Shown in pieces: positions 26,370 through 35,028 of a stretch of 64,000 nucleotides of DNA (its first letter is position 1; the number at the start of each line of letters is the position of its first letter). The notes below the pieces were generated by a model. That model had not been told where the DNA came from. It saw only the letters and a program-made list of their open reading frames with translations, and did no database searches. Source of the DNA: DATAFF01 sp036265615 (GTDB taxonomy: Bacteria; Pseudomonadota; Alphaproteobacteria; Rhizobiales; Aestuariivirgaceae); NCBI GenBank assembly GCA_036265615.1, contig DATAOT010000122.1, forward strand, positions 14,254 through 78,253, read 5' to 3'. The translations under genes and the position numbers were made by a program.

Positions 26370-26701
26370 CGGGTGGCATTGTCGAAGATGCGGAGCTGGC
26401 GCGCCACGGCTTGGCGCGCCTTCCGCTCCATCGCCCGGTACTCTTGCACGATGGCATGGCCGAGCGGCGTCAAGGTGGCGCCGCCGCCTTTCTGGCCGCC
26501 CATCCGCGATATCACCAAGGGCTCGCGGAAGGCGGCGTTCATGTCCGACACGAGCTCCCAGACCCGGCGGTAAGACATCGACAGCGAACGCCCGGCCGCA
26601 GCAATCGAGCCGTGCTCCGCAATGCGCTCGAGCACGAGCACCTTGCCGGGACCAAGTCTTGCATTGTGGTCAAGATCAATCCGGATGCTCAGCCTGGCCA
26701 T
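26366..26701 (-). CDS. modE: ModE-type molybdate regulator, DNA-binding domain only
   Basis: A 111-residue protein made of the winged-helix domain of ModE (GPGKVLVLERIAEHGSIAAA, then SYRRVWELVSDMN and a GGQKGGGATLTPLG wing). Full-length ModE of Escherichia coli has about 260 residues with a C-terminal di-MOP molybdate sensor, which is absent here. Short forms are known in alphaproteobacteria. It overlaps modC by 13 bases and would be made with the transporter, whose promoter carries a ModE-type box, suggesting autoregulation. How it senses molybdate without a MOP domain is not visible. Confidence 0.83.
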   Translation of the reverse strand: MARLSIRIDLDHNARLGPGKVLVLERIAEHGSIAAAGRSLSMSYRRVWELVSDMNAAFREPLVISRMGGQKGGGATLTPLGHAIVQEYRAMERKARQAVARQLRIFDNATR

Positions 26702-27375
26702 CGATCACCTGTCCGACCGTTCTCCAGCACGATGACATTGTTGGCTATTCTCGAGACTTCCGCCACATCATGGGAAACATAGAGGATCGGCACGCGCGCC
26801 ACGTCGCGCAGGCGCTCGAGCACCGACAGGATCTCCGCCTTGCGGGCGCCATCGAGAGCAGCCAGGGGCTCGTCCATCAGCAGCATGCAGGGCTCGGAGA
26901 GCAGTGCCCGGCCGATGGCAACCCGCTGCCGCTCGCCACCCGACAGGTTCACCGGCCGGCGGGCGAGAATGTGCTCGATGCCGAGCAGCCCGACCACGCG
27001 GTCGAGAGTTATGGCCGGGTCGCGGCGGGCGGCACGCCGGCCTGCGAAAAACCGGCCAAAGAGCAGGTTCTGCCGGACGGTCAGATGCGGGAAGAGGCGG
27101 CCATCCTGGAAAACATAACCCATCCGACGGCGATAGGGCGGCACAAAGACATCGCCGTCCGTGTCCAACATGATGCGGCCATCGAAGACGATGCGGCCGC
27201 GCTCGGGACGCAGCAATCCGGCTATGGCATTCAGCGCGGTCGTCTTGCCGGACCCGGAGGGACCGAACAGCGCGGTGGCGCGGCTGTCGGTGCGAAAGGC
27301 GATGTCCAGGGTGAAGTCGCCCTGGCGATGATACAGCGTGACCTCGAGACCCTCAGGACGAGACACGACGGCCAA
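26689..27375 (-). CDS. modC: Molybdate ABC transporter ATP-binding protein, short form
   Basis: A 228-residue ABC ATPase. Walker A is GPSGSGKTT, the signature LSGGERQR, Walker B MLLMDEPLAALD and the switch His lies in YVSHDVAEV. The Q-loop region VFQDGRLFPHLTV is ModC-like. The ordinary ModC has a C-terminal MOP/TOBE domain of about 120 residues, which is missing: the protein ends just after the nucleotide-binding domain. Start TTG 27375 (GTG 27366 also possible) overlaps modB. Together with the short ModE, the whole cluster lacks MOP domains. Confidence 0.87.
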   Translation of the reverse strand: MAVVSRPEGLEVTLYHRQGDFTLDIAFRTDSRATALFGPSGSGKTTALNAIAGLLRPERGRIVFDGRIMLDTDGDVFVPPYRRRMGYVFQDGRLFPHLTVRQNLLFGRFFAGRRAARRDPAITLDRVVGLLGIEHILARRPVNLSGGERQRVAIGRALLSEPCMLLMDEPLAALDGARKAEILSVLERLRDVARVPILYVSHDVAEVSRIANNVIVLENGRTGDRWPG

Positions 27376-28051
27376 CGAACCGCGCCAGGAGCTCGGACCC
27401 GATCAGCGCCGCCATCGATATGGCGACCGAGATCAGGGTGAGCCGCATGGCAGCCATGTCGCCGCCCGGCACCTGGGTGAACGTGTAGATCGCGGACGGC
27501 AGGGTCTGGGTTTCGCCGGGAATGTTCGAGACGAAGGTGATGGTTGCACCGAACTCGCCCATCGACTTGGCGAAGGACAGGATCATGCCGGCGAGGATGC
27601 CCGGCAGGATCAGCGGCAAGGTGACGACGACGAAGACGAAAGCCGGGCGTGCGCCGAGCGTCAGCGCGGCGGCCTCGAGCCGGCGGTCGACGGCCTCGAT
27701 CGAGAGCCGGATGGCGCGCACCATGAATGGAAAGCCCATCACCGCACAGGCGAGCGCCGCACCCGTCCAGCGAAACGAGAAGACAATGCCAAAGCGGTCG
27801 GCAAGGAAAGCACCGATTGGAGCCTTTCTCCCGAAACTGAGCAGCAGCAGATAGCCGGTCACCACCGGCGGGAGAATGAGCGGCAAATGGACGAGCGTGT
27901 CGAGCAGGGTCTTGCCGTAGAAGCGACCCCTGGCCAGGAGGTAAGCGAGAGCGAGGCCGACGGGCAAGCTCGCCGCCACCGCCGTCGAGGCGACGAGGAC
28001 GCTGAGACGGACCGCCGTCCACTCCTCGCTCGTCAGCCAATCAAGGAGCAC
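27353..28051 (-). CDS. modB: Molybdate ABC transporter permease
   Basis: A 232-residue inner-membrane permease with five to six hydrophobic segments. The ModB-typical loop reads LEAAALTLGARPAFVFVVVTLPLILPG, and the KSMGEFGATITFVSNIPGETQTLP stretch is diagnostic for ModB. It forms the channel for molybdate between ModA and ModC. The GTG start at 28051 lies 11 bases after the modA stop, and its end overlaps modC. Confidence 0.92.
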   Translation of the reverse strand: MLLDWLTSEEWTAVRLSVLVASTAVAASLPVGLALAYLLARGRFYGKTLLDTLVHLPLILPPVVTGYLLLLSFGRKAPIGAFLADRFGIVFSFRWTGAALACAVMGFPFMVRAIRLSIEAVDRRLEAAALTLGARPAFVFVVVTLPLILPGILAGMILSFAKSMGEFGATITFVSNIPGETQTLPSAIYTFTQVPGGDMAAMRLTLISVAISMAALIGSELLARFVGRRVSS

Positions 28052-28062
28052 AGGAGCACCGA

Positions 28063-28881
28063 TCAGGAGCCTGACGCAGCCTTGTTGAGGATGACGAACC
28101 CCTGCCTGTCGAACACGCCCTTGGCATCACCGCCACGCAGGAAATCAAAGAACGAAGCGGCCGCAGGATCGGACGAGCTCTTGGTGATGGCGATCGGATA
28201 GATGATGGGCTGGTGGCTGCTTTCCGGAAAGGCGGCGAGGACCTTCACCTTCGGATCCGAGATGGCATCAGTACGATAGACAATGCCGAGCGGCGCCTCG
28301 CCGCGCTCGACGAGCAGCAGGGCCGCCCGTACATTCTCGGCCTGCGCGAGCTTGGTCTTCACTGCATCCCAGGCGCCGAGCTTCTGCAGTGCGGCCTTGC
28401 CATATTTGCCGGCCGGCACCGAGTCGACGTTGGCGATGGCAAGACGGCCGTCGCCCAGCGCTGCCGAAAGATCGAGCTTGGGACCGATCTCGACCTTGGC
28501 AGTCGAGTCCCTGGGGGCGACGAGAACAAGCTGGTTGCCCAGCAGATTGACGCGCGTGTCAGGTTTAATCAGGTTCTTCCTGGCGAGATAGTCCATCCAG
28601 TCGAGATCGGCCGAGGCGAAGATATCGGCCGGGGCGCCGCTTTCGATCTGCTTGGCGAGCGCGGACGATGCCGCATAGGAGATCGCGACTTTCCTGCCAC
28701 CGGATTTGGCACTCCAGTCCTTGGCGATGTCGTCGAGGGCAGTCTTGAGCGAAGCGGCGGCAAATACCACGACATCGCGGTCCTGCGCCCATGAGGATGA
28801 CGCAAGGGGTCCGAGCACGAACACCGCGGCGCAGATCGTCGAAATTGCGAAACGACGCGACCACATCAGCAAATTACCCAT
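28063..28881 (-). CDS. modA: Molybdate-binding periplasmic protein
   Basis: A 272-residue binding protein with a signal peptide (about residues 1-32, ending SSWAQ). The typical start of mature ModA is VVFAAASLKTALDDIA, followed by FASADLDWMDYLA and a central GRLAIANVDSVPAGKYGKAAL, which matches the ligand-site loop of ModA proteins. The ATG at 28881 follows AGGAGG. It is the first gene of modABC-modE, and a ModE-type box lies 20-43 bases upstream. Confidence 0.92.
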   Translation of the reverse strand: MGNLLMWSRRFAISTICAAVFVLGPLASSSWAQDRDVVVFAAASLKTALDDIAKDWSAKSGGRKVAISYAASSALAKQIESGAPADIFASADLDWMDYLARKNLIKPDTRVNLLGNQLVLVAPRDSTAKVEIGPKLDLSAALGDGRLAIANVDSVPAGKYGKAALQKLGAWDAVKTKLAQAENVRAALLLVERGEAPLGIVYRTDAISDPKVKVLAAFPESSHQPIIYPIAITKSSSDPAAASFFDFLRGGDAKGVFDRQGFVILNKAASGS

Positions 28882-28900
28882 GGTGATCCTCCTGACGGAC

Positions 28901-28924
28901 CGCTATAGTTAAGCGGAAATAGCG
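28901..28924. promoter_or_regulatory. ModE-type operator upstream of modA
   Basis: CGCTAT (28901-28906) and its reverse complement ATAGCG (28919-28924) are separated by 12 bases. This is the same arm sequence class and spacing as the Escherichia coli ModE operator (CGNTAT-N12-ATANCG). It lies directly upstream of modA, fitting molybdate-dependent repression of the operon by the short ModE encoded at its end. Confidence 0.68.
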
Positions 28925-28987
28925 CTGCCGGGCAACACCGTCGCACGGAAACCCGGGAACGGCACGGTGCGATCCGGCACAGCGCGG

Positions 28988-30196
28988 TCAGGCAGGCAGG
29001 GTTGCCGCTGCTCTAGCGCGCCTTTCAGGATGCCGCCGGTCGTTTGCAGGGCAGGCGCGAACAAGCTCCTTCATGCGGGCCCATGTGTCGTCCCAGGAGG
29101 TGGCGGCAAGATAGTCGTCGACCTCGGCGAGCCAGCGCTCCTTGGGCCGCTGCATGAGAGCGGCAGCCTTCGCGACGAAGCCCGCCGCATCGCTGGCAAT
29201 CTCGACGAAGCCTCGCTCGCCGTAGGGTCGGACAACATCGGTGATCGGCGTCGAAACCACCGGCACGCCGCCAGCCAGATATTCGGGCGTCTTGGTCGGG
29301 CTGATGAAGCGGGTTGCCTCATTGATCGCGAAGGGCATGATCGCGACATCCCATCCCGCCAGATAGGCAGGCAGTTCGCGATAGTCCCGCGGGCCGATCC
29401 AGTGCAGGTTGGGACGCAGCGGCAGCGTCGCGGGGTCGATCTTGACCACCGGGCCGATCATGACCAGCTGCCAGCACGGCCGACTGTCGGCGATGCCGGC
29501 AACGAGATCGAGATCCATGCGCTCGTCGATCACACCGAAAAAACCGAGTCGCGGCCCGCCGATCCGGGCCTGATCCGGCGGCTCGGTCATCGACCGGCGC
29601 GCATTTGCGAAATGCGAGACCTCGATGCTGCTCGGAAACGGGTGAATGTTGTGGTGCCGCCGGCGCTTGGCCTCATAGAGGCTGTGACCGCCGGTGAAGA
29701 CCACATCGGCCTTGAGGAACAGCTCCCGTTCCAGCACAACCAATTCGGGTGGGGCGCCGCGAAAGGCTGAGAGCTCGTCCATGTTGTCATAAACGCAGAG
29801 GTCGGGCACAAGGTGACGCGAAAAGGTCAGCGCAAAAGGGGTGTAATACCAGGCGATCAGCTTCTCCGGCCTGATTTTGCCGAGAAGGCCGTCCAGCAGT
29901 TCACGTTGCCGGCGCGCCCATTCGCGCGGCCTGCAGCCGGAGCGAAGCACCGGCACGACCACCGTCACACCGTTCGAATGCAGCGTTGACGCGAGCCGGG
30001 GCGAGCCGGCCGGCTCAAAGACCGGCTCTTCGAAGAAATAGACGTCGTAATCCGCCGCGGCGCGGCTCATCAGATGCTGCGGCCGCTGATAGACGAACTC
30101 CCATCTGAGATGAGACAGGCAAAGAAGCGTCGGGCGGGAGCTCAGTCCCAACACGCGCAACTTGTGCTCCTCGCTCAGCGAAAAATCTCGATGCAT
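28988..30196 (-). CDS. Family 1/4-type glycosyltransferase
   Basis: A 402-residue cytoplasmic GT-B glycosyltransferase. The N-terminal part contains HLRWEFVYQRPQHLM, seen in a group of bacterial polysaccharide glycosyltransferases. The C-terminal nucleotide-sugar domain has LGFFGVIDERMD, LHWIGPRDYRELPAYLAGWD and the acidic SPTKTPEYLAGGVPVV pattern of GT4-like enzymes. The ATG at 30196 is preferred over a further-upstream frame because GGAG precedes it. It probably builds a surface glycan. No other polysaccharide genes are near, so its target is unknown. Confidence 0.83.
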   Translation of the reverse strand: MHRDFSLSEEHKLRVLGLSSRPTLLCLSHLRWEFVYQRPQHLMSRAAADYDVYFFEEPVFEPAGSPRLASTLHSNGVTVVVPVLRSGCRPREWARRQRELLDGLLGKIRPEKLIAWYYTPFALTFSRHLVPDLCVYDNMDELSAFRGAPPELVVLERELFLKADVVFTGGHSLYEAKRRRHHNIHPFPSSIEVSHFANARRSMTEPPDQARIGGPRLGFFGVIDERMDLDLVAGIADSRPCWQLVMIGPVVKIDPATLPLRPNLHWIGPRDYRELPAYLAGWDVAIMPFAINEATRFISPTKTPEYLAGGVPVVSTPITDVVRPYGERGFVEIASDAAGFVAKAAALMQRPKERWLAEVDDYLAATSWDDTWARMKELVRACPANDRRHPERRARAAATLPA

Positions 30197-30349
30197 GCAT
30201 CTGCTCCGGTCGGACGACACACATCCGGCCCGAGGAACAACTTGCAACGATGTTCCTCATCGAAGATGCGAGCGCAAAACGTCATCGCGCAAACTGAGCA
30301 GCCAGGAAGGTTGTTCCGAGCCGAGACGGCCTCGCCGAGAGTTCGGCTT

Positions 30350-31306
30350 TCAGGTCCTCCGCGGACCGGCGATGCTTTCGGCCGTAATGCAGAGCAGCTC
30401 GAACATCAGCACCGCCGCAGCCAAGGCGGTTCCGCCACTTGGATCCAGCGGGGGCGAGACCTCCACGAGGTCGGCACCCACGATGTTCAGCGGCCGGAGC
30501 AGCCGGATCATGGCCTGCGCCTCGCGGGTGGTCAGGCCGCCGATTTCCGGCGTACCGGTCCCGGGGGCCATGGAAGGATCGATGACATCAATGTCGAAGG
30601 AAATGTAGGTCGGTCCGCCAGCAACGATCGAGCGCGCCTCGCTCATGATGTCGTTGATGCCACGCTCCACCAGTTCTTCGATGAAGACGATCCGGATTCC
30701 GGCATCATTTGCGAAATCGTAGTTGCTGCGATGAGATATGGCGCCACGCAGCCCGATCTGAATCATCCTCTTCGGATCGAGCAACCCCTCCTCGATGGCG
30801 CGTCGAAATGGTGTTCCATGATTGTAGCGGCTGCCAAAGAAGCTGTCATAGGTGTCGGTATGGGCATCGAACTGAATGAGTCCAACAGGGCCGTCCTTGA
30901 CGATGCCGCGAAGGATCGACAGCGTGATGAGGTGATCACCGCCAATCGCCAGAGGCACCGCGCCGCTTCGGCGAATGTCGGCAAAGTGCGATGCGATCGT
31001 GGTCAGGCTGTCGTCGATGCTGAGGGGGTTGACCGGCGCGTCGCCACAATCCGCAACCCTCAGGAGATCGAAGGGCGACACGCCGGTGACGTGGTGGACG
31101 CGCCGCACCAGACTCGACTGGTTGCGAATTTCGCGGGGACCATGGCGTGCCCCGGTCCGGTTGGTGGTGCCGCCATCGAATGGAACGCCGAGGAGAGCGA
31201 TGTCGACCTCCCTCGGCTTGGCAAAAGGCAACCGCATGAAACTGCATGGCCCGGCAAAGCGAGGCACGACCCCTGAATCCAGCGGCTGGAAATCCTCGAT
31301 GCTCAT
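30350..31306 (-). CDS. Arginase/agmatinase-family guanidino hydrolase
   Basis: A 318-residue ureohydrolase. These cut urea from a guanidino compound with a two-metal centre. All six metal ligands are visible: His125 in GGDH, Asp147, His149 and Asp151 in FDAHTD, and Asp238 and Asp240 in SFDIDVIDP. MAPGTGTPE follows as usual. The ATG at 31306 has GGGAGG before it. It is the last gene of an operon with an SDR and a NitT/TauT-type ABC importer, so the substrate is probably imported. Agmatine, guanidinobutyrate, guanidinopropionate or free guanidine are all possible. Confidence 0.85.
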   Translation of the reverse strand: MSIEDFQPLDSGVVPRFAGPCSFMRLPFAKPREVDIALLGVPFDGGTTNRTGARHGPREIRNQSSLVRRVHHVTGVSPFDLLRVADCGDAPVNPLSIDDSLTTIASHFADIRRSGAVPLAIGGDHLITLSILRGIVKDGPVGLIQFDAHTDTYDSFFGSRYNHGTPFRRAIEEGLLDPKRMIQIGLRGAISHRSNYDFANDAGIRIVFIEELVERGINDIMSEARSIVAGGPTYISFDIDVIDPSMAPGTGTPEIGGLTTREAQAMIRLLRPLNIVGADLVEVSPPLDPSGGTALAAAVLMFELLCITAESIAGPRRT

Positions 31307-31338
31307 ATCCACCTCCCGGTTCGCGGCATGGTTCCGCG

Positions 31339-32106
31339 CTAAAACATGACTGCGCCGCCATTTGGACTGATGCATTGCCCGGTGATGAAGGTCGCTCCGG
31401 GACCTGCGAGAAATACTGCCGCGCCGGCGATCTCCTCGGGCTGCGCAATTCGGCCGAGCGGGATGTCCGTTTCCTTGGCCAGCGTCTCCGGCGCGGTCGA
31501 GTCGGCTTCCAGCATGGCGGTATCGGTTGGACCCGGAGCGATGGCATTGACGAGAATGTCGGGCGCGAATTCACGTGCCCAGGAGCGGGTCATCGAGATG
31601 ATCCCGCCCTTCGAGGCGCAATAGATCGAGGTGTTGGCGCGCCCAAGGTAGGCAAGCTCCGATGCGATGTTGATAACGCGACCGGATCGCTGCTTGACCA
31701 TGTGGCGCAGAGCTTCGCGGCCGACTAGAAACGAACCCTTGAGATTGACAGCGATGACGGCGTCGAAATCCCCGGCGGTGGTTTCAAGCAGCGGCTTCTC
31801 GATCAATATCCCGGCATTGTTCACGACAATGTCGATGTTGCCGAGCTGGCTTGCGGCATTGGCGACTGCCGATATCACCTGCCCCTCGTCGGCGACGTCG
31901 GCCTGAACGGCAAGCGCGCTGCCGCCGGCGGCGGCAATCGCGTCGACAACGGCCGTGATCTTGTCAAGCGGCGCGCGATCGACAAGGCAGAGGCTACACC
32001 CCTCCTGAGACAGCGCCACCGCTATGGCACGGCCGATGCCGCTCGCGGCGCCGGTGACGATCGCTGATTTGCCTGCCAGTGTCGCGTTCAATCGATGGGA
32101 TGGCAT
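31339..32106 (-). CDS. Short-chain dehydrogenase/reductase in the ureohydrolase operon
   Basis: A 255-residue SDR with GAASGIG, VNNAG, a serine in NIASELAYLG and YCASK. It uses NAD(P) to interconvert an alcohol and a ketone. The start at 32106 is 17 bases downstream of the ATPase stop, and the ureohydrolase follows after a short gap. Its substrate is unknown. Its place in the operon suggests it acts on the imported compound or its product after urea removal. Confidence 0.84.
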   Translation of the reverse strand: MPSHRLNATLAGKSAIVTGAASGIGRAIAVALSQEGCSLCLVDRAPLDKITAVVDAIAAAGGSALAVQADVADEGQVISAVANAASQLGNIDIVVNNAGILIEKPLLETTAGDFDAVIAVNLKGSFLVGREALRHMVKQRSGRVINIASELAYLGRANTSIYCASKGGIISMTRSWAREFAPDILVNAIAPGPTDTAMLEADSTAPETLAKETDIPLGRIAQPEEIAGAAVFLAGPGATFITGQCISPNGGAVMF

Positions 32107-32123
32107 TGGATCACACCTGCAAT

Positions 32124-32936
32124 CTATTCCTGCTCAGTTGTTTCGAGTCTCAGCTCTTCGTTGCGGATCAGCGCCAGCACCTCCCGTCGGAGCTTGCGAA
32201 AGGCTGGAAGCTCCATCACGTCCAAGGTCCGATCCCTGGGCAGCTCGGCTCTCACCTCGATATCCTTCAACACTCTCGCGGGTCGGGCCGAGAAGACGAT
32301 GATGCGATCAGCGAGGAAGACTGCCTCATCGACGTCATGGGTCGTGAAGATGATGGTCTTGCGCTCGACCTTGCGCAGCCCCAAGAGCTGAAGTTGCAGC
32401 CGCTCGCGGGTCAGCGCATCGAGTGCCCCGAAGGGTTCATCCATCAGCAGCACGAGGGGGTCTGCGGCAAGCGTTCGCGCGATCGCTACCCGCTGACGCA
32501 TGCCGCCGGAAATTCGGTTGATGTAGAAATCGCTGAACGGCGCGAGGCCGACGATCTCGAGATAGTGCTGAGCGATGCGGTCCTTCTCGGTTTCCGATAC
32601 GTCGCGACGGTAGCGCAGGCCGAAGCGGATGTTGCGCAGAACTGTCAGCCATGGAAACGACGAATAGGACTGGAACACCATCCCTTTTTCGCGACTGGGT
32701 CCGGCTACAGGCTCACCCTTGAGAAGGACATAGCCCGTGGTCGGCCTCTCCAGTCCTCCGACCATGCGCATGACCGTTGTCTTGCCACACCCCGACGGGC
32801 CGACAAACACCACGAATTCACCCTCGTTGATCGACAGGTCAAGCGGGTCGATCACCGGGACATCCCGACCGTTCTCCTGCTCGAAGATCTTGGTCAGCTC
32901 CCGGAATTCAATGAAACCAGCTCCGTTGGTCATCAT
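32124..32936 (-). CDS. NitT/TauT-type ABC transporter ATP-binding protein
   Basis: A 270-residue ABC ATPase of the nitrate/sulfonate/taurine type. Walker A is GPSGCGKTT, the signature ISGGMRQR, Walker B VLLMDEPFGALD and the switch His is in TTHDVDEA. It powers uptake through the permease encoded just upstream, with four bases between the genes. Confidence 0.9.
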   Translation of the reverse strand: MMTNGAGFIEFRELTKIFEQENGRDVPVIDPLDLSINEGEFVVFVGPSGCGKTTVMRMVGGLERPTTGYVLLKGEPVAGPSREKGMVFQSYSSFPWLTVLRNIRFGLRYRRDVSETEKDRIAQHYLEIVGLAPFSDFYINRISGGMRQRVAIARTLAADPLVLLMDEPFGALDALTRERLQLQLLGLRKVERKTIIFTTHDVDEAVFLADRIIVFSARPARVLKDIEVRAELPRDRTLDVMELPAFRKLRREVLALIRNEELRLETTEQE

Positions 32937-32940
32937 GCTT

Positions 32941-33834
32941 TCAGGTCAGGTAGCGGAACCAGCGGCGGTGCAGCAGACGGATGATCTGGTCGGAAACAAG
33001 GCCGATGATGCCGATCGTCAGGATTCCGGCGAAGACCTCGGGCGTCTTGCCATAGCGCCGCGCCGTCCAAAGTTCGTAGCCAATGCCGGAATTCGCCGCA
33101 ACGATCTCCGCGACGATGAGATAGGTCCAGCACCACCCCAGCGTGATGCGCAAGCTGTCGATCATGTTGGGCAGCATGGCAGGGAACAACACATCCCTGA
33201 TCAGGGGAAACTGGCGGGCCCCGAGCGTGCGCCCGGTCTCGATGAATTCGATGGGGACGCGCCGAGCATCGTCGGCAACCAGCAGGACGAGCTGAAAAAA
33301 CGTCCCGATCCAGAGCAGCGCAATTTTCGAGCTTTCGCCGATTCCAAGCCAGATCAGGGTCAAAGGCACGAGCGCCGGCACCGGGAGATAACGGATGAAG
33401 TCGATGAGCGGGACGGTGAACGCGCCAACGCCGCGGTAGCAGCTCATCAGGATTCCGATGGGGACCGCCATCACGACAGACACCAGAAAAGCCGCCCACA
33501 CCCGCCCGATGCTGATGGCGATATCCTGCACGTAATCGCTGGTCGTCAACATGGTGTAAAGTGCTGCGACCACCGCGCCGGGGGACGGCAGGAACTGCGG
33601 CTTGATCAGTCCGAAACGGGTGATCAAGTCCCAGGCGACCACCACGAAGAGGAAAGCGCCGATCCCGATCCCGATCTCAAGCCTTGGCCGTGCTGCTCCC
33701 CGGAAAGCAAGCAGTTCCCGCCAGCTGCTGTGCTTCCGCTGGGCGGCAATCGATGGAGATCGGGCACGCGACCGCTCGGTACCGGTATAATTCACCGGAA
33801 CCGGTACGGTGGTTGATACCTGCCTCTCTGTCAC
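32941..33834 (-). CDS. NitT/TauT-type ABC transporter permease
   Basis: A 297-residue permease with a cytoplasmic N-terminal extension of about 50 residues and six hydrophobic segments. The EAA-type loop is around TGRTLGARQFPLIRDVLFPAMLPN, typical of SsuC/TauC-like proteins. It forms a homodimeric channel in the inner membrane with the ATPase encoded next. Confidence 0.88.
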   Translation of the reverse strand: MTERQVSTTVPVPVNYTGTERSRARSPSIAAQRKHSSWRELLAFRGAARPRLEIGIGIGAFLFVVVAWDLITRFGLIKPQFLPSPGAVVAALYTMLTTSDYVQDIAISIGRVWAAFLVSVVMAVPIGILMSCYRGVGAFTVPLIDFIRYLPVPALVPLTLIWLGIGESSKIALLWIGTFFQLVLLVADDARRVPIEFIETGRTLGARQFPLIRDVLFPAMLPNMIDSLRITLGWCWTYLIVAEIVAANSGIGYELWTARRYGKTPEVFAGILTIGIIGLVSDQIIRLLHRRWFRYLT

Positions 33835-33861
33835 CTGGAGACTTGGCCTCCGGCCAGCAGA

Positions 33862-34893
33862 CTATTGCCAGTTCTTGTCGACCTGATTGATGAAGCTGTT
33901 GTCGAGATGATCCTCGGGATTGAGCTTAACATCGGATGAGCCAAATTCGAGATTGAGGTCCATTGCCTCGCGGAACACTTCGAAGATCCGTCCCTCCTGG
34001 CCCTTGGTGCCCATCAGCTGGATTGCATTCTCATACGGCGTGTAGTGAAAATTCGGCAGCGTTGCCTTGAAGTCGTCGGGAGTGATCGAGAACTGCTTGG
34101 CGATGATCGGAATGGCCTTGTCCTGGTTCTTGTTGAAGTAGTCGATGGCCCGATAGACGGCGCGCAGGAACTTGACATATTTTTCGGGGTGAGCCCGCAG
34201 CTCACCCGTGTGGGCGATGATGCCGTCCAGGATCAGATCATCATAATCCTTGGAAGACGCGACGATATGGGCCCCGCGCTCCTTGTGGGCGGCGACAACC
34301 TGGGTCAACACCGGCTCATAGGTCCCGACGGCTGCCACATTCGAATCGGCAAAGACGCCGATAGCATCGGCTGCCGCAATGTCGGAGAGCTTGGTATCCT
34401 TGATGGACAGATTGCATTGCTTCTTGAGCGCCATCTGCATGATGAGGCGGGCCGGCAGATTGGGCTCGACCGCGATCGTCTTGCCCTTCAAGTCGCACAC
34501 GGTCTTGATCGACTGGTCAGCCGCCCACCCGTCGCCGCCGGTCGAAACATCGATGGTGCCGATGATGATCCCTTGGGTGTTCTTTCGGCGGCCAAGCCCC
34601 TGGAATTCGCCAACGGTGCGCAGATAGCAGTCGATATCACCGCGCTCCATGGCGGCAACACCGTTCGGCATGTCGTCGTCCAAAATCTCGGTAACCGTCA
34701 GGCCTTCGTCCTTGAAGTATCCGAGCTCATTGGCGAGATGAACGGGCCCGAAGCCGACCCAGACCGGGTACATGCAGGTAACCTTGTCCGCTTCACCGAC
34801 GGCCGCCTGGACGCTGCCGCGGCCAAAGAGGCCGAGGAAAAGAGCGGCCATCACGCAGATCCAGAGGGCGATCTTTCGGTTGCTCGTCGCCAT
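33862..34893 (-). CDS. NitT/TauT-type ABC transporter substrate-binding protein
   Basis: About 343 residues, with a signal peptide (residues 1-30, ending SVQAA) and the SsuA/NMT1-like fold: PVWVGFGPVHLANELGYFKDEGL, then GDIDCYLRTVGEF and CDLKGKTIAVEPN. The ligand is not predictable; relatives bind sulfonates, nitrate, pyrimidines or guanidine-like compounds. The ATG at 34893 is supported by GGAGG upstream; a GTG at 34908 is less likely. It is the first gene of the ureohydrolase operon and diverges from a DUF6282 gene. Confidence 0.86.
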   Translation of the reverse strand: MATSNRKIALWICVMAALFLGLFGRGSVQAAVGEADKVTCMYPVWVGFGPVHLANELGYFKDEGLTVTEILDDDMPNGVAAMERGDIDCYLRTVGEFQGLGRRKNTQGIIIGTIDVSTGGDGWAADQSIKTVCDLKGKTIAVEPNLPARLIMQMALKKQCNLSIKDTKLSDIAAADAIGVFADSNVAAVGTYEPVLTQVVAAHKERGAHIVASSKDYDDLILDGIIAHTGELRAHPEKYVKFLRAVYRAIDYFNKNQDKAIPIIAKQFSITPDDFKATLPNFHYTPYENAIQLMGTKGQEGRIFEVFREAMDLNLEFGSSDVKLNPEDHLDNSFINQVDKNWQ

Positions 34894-35028
34894 AGGTCCT
34901 ACCTCCACTGAAGCTATTGTCTCGCTGCCGGAAAAGCCTATTCAATGCATATCGGATTGCCAAGAAGGAGTTGCTTCCAGAATGGAACAGACCAACCGCC
35001 TCTGACGGTGCGGAATCGAGGTATTCGG

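Noticed and set aside
34894..35028. Possible guanidine riboswitch before the ureohydrolase operon
   Set aside because: Neither the paired ACGR hairpins of the guanidine-II class nor another known guanidine motif could be seen.
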